64,000 nucleotides of DNA from Allopseudospirillum japonicum. GTDB lineage: Bacteria; Pseudomonadota; Gammaproteobacteria; Pseudomonadales; Halomonadaceae. The notes below the pieces were generated by a model. It had not been told where the DNA came from. It was given only the letters and a program-made list of their open reading frames with translations, and searched no databases. The stretch covers positions 186,001 through 250,000 of the forward strand of contig NZ_FNYH01000002.1 of NCBI RefSeq assembly GCF_900108915.1. The letters are read 5' to 3'. The translations under genes and the position numbers were made by a program. Each line of letters opens with the position of its first letter. Position 1 is the stretch's first letter. Below are positions 63,668 to 64,000 of this stretch, one piece after another.

Positions 63668-64000
63668 CTATAAATAGCCAAAGCCTGCTTCAATAAGGCG
63701 CTCAACATCACGAATCCGGCTTTTATCGACAAGGAACAAAATAATATGATCTTTTTCTTGGATCACTAAATCCCCATGGGCAATGTGCACTTCGTTATTA
63801 CGTACAATGGCGCCAATGGTAGTGCCTTTGGGAAGCGGAATGTCTTCAATCGCGCGACCAACGATTTTCGATGTGCGTTCATCACCTAAGGCAACCACTT
63901 CTATTGCTTCTGCAGCCCCTCTGCGTAAAGAATGCACACTTTTGATTTCGCCGTGGCGTACATGAGTTAATAAGCTGCCAATAGTGGCTTGTTGTGGGGA
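63668..64000 (-). CDS. trkA: Trk potassium uptake regulatory subunit TrkA, C-terminal part
   Basis: NAD(H)-binding cytoplasmic gating subunit. Only the last 110 residues are in the window; the frame is open to the edge. Landmarks are GSLLTHVRHGEI, SVHSLRRGAAEAIEVVA, and the C-terminal RCK-C fold ending in DVERLIEAGFGYL. The stop at 63668 is intact; the start lies beyond base 64000. Paired with trkH downstream. Confidence 0.95.
   Translation of the reverse strand, partial: SPQQATIGSLLTHVRHGEIKSVHSLRRGAAEAIEVVALGDERTSKIVGRAIEDIPLPKGTTIGAIVRNNEVHIAHGDLVIQEKDHIILFLVDKSRIRDVERLIEAGFGYL

Overview
The window is moderately AT-leaning chromosomal DNA from a gammaproteobacterium that is not an enteric. 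Pointers are the gmk-rpoZ-spoT-ridA order, recN beside grpE-dnaK-dnaJ, a two-domain MnmC, a 7Fe ferredoxin of the FdxA type, a monomeric isocitrate dehydrogenase, and separate type II secretion (T2SS) and type IV pilus minor-pilin clusters. I cannot name a genus. Gene density is high, and many genes start at GTG or TTG or at an ATG downstream of the longest open frame; starts below were chosen by Shine-Dalgarno (SD) position and family length.

Layout. 0-3.4 kb: the 3' part of a large MscS-type channel gene, then elbB. 3.4-11.1 kb: a tightly packed T2SS operon gspG-H-I-J-K-L-M-D, with start/stop overlaps, plus a small periplasmic protein gene. The secretin carries a lipoprotein signal; gspE and gspF are not in the window. 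11.1-14.9 kb: an island of Sec-exported unknown proteins. A hairpin-rich 0.5 kb leader precedes a 464-residue protein with codon use typical of very high expression, followed by two related proteins that share a C-terminal domain. 14.9-16.5 kb: a copper/cytochrome oxidase assembly operon on the minus strand (unknown anchored protein, SCO, PCu(A)C). 16.6-17.0 kb: a short LOV blue-light receptor, divergent from the type IV pilus cluster fimU/T-pilV-pilW-pilX-pilY1-pilE plus a TapY2-like gene (17.3-24.1 kb).

24-36 kb: an AcuI-type reductase divergent from a GntR/FadR regulator, a coiled-coil membrane protein, YqaA, TRAP transporter DctQM, the helicase HrpA, a type I-secreted RTX-like protein with an internal duplication, and FdxA. 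36-48 kb: a stand-alone Rossmann protein, an ABC-class ATPase, MnmC, RlmA-like methyltransferase, DapE, monomeric ICD, a membrane diguanylate cyclase and an OmpA-family lipoprotein. 48.6-51.3 kb: a Sel1-repeat protein, a decayed IS200/IS605-type element holding a gutted tnpB, and recN, whose stop codon lies at the element's right edge.

51.4-64 kb: heat-shock genes grpE, dnaK and dnaJ, with a near-perfect sigma-32 promoter before grpE and a strong terminator between dnaK and dnaJ; then gmk-rpoZ-spoT-ridA; a WYL-domain regulator; a CnoX-type thioredoxin; a DUF2628-like protein; and trkH with the 3' end of trkA running off the window.

The most unusual stretch is 11.1-14.9 kb, immediately downstream of the T2SS operon: a structured leader, a probably very abundant surface or secreted protein, and a paralogous pair of exported proteins, none of known function.
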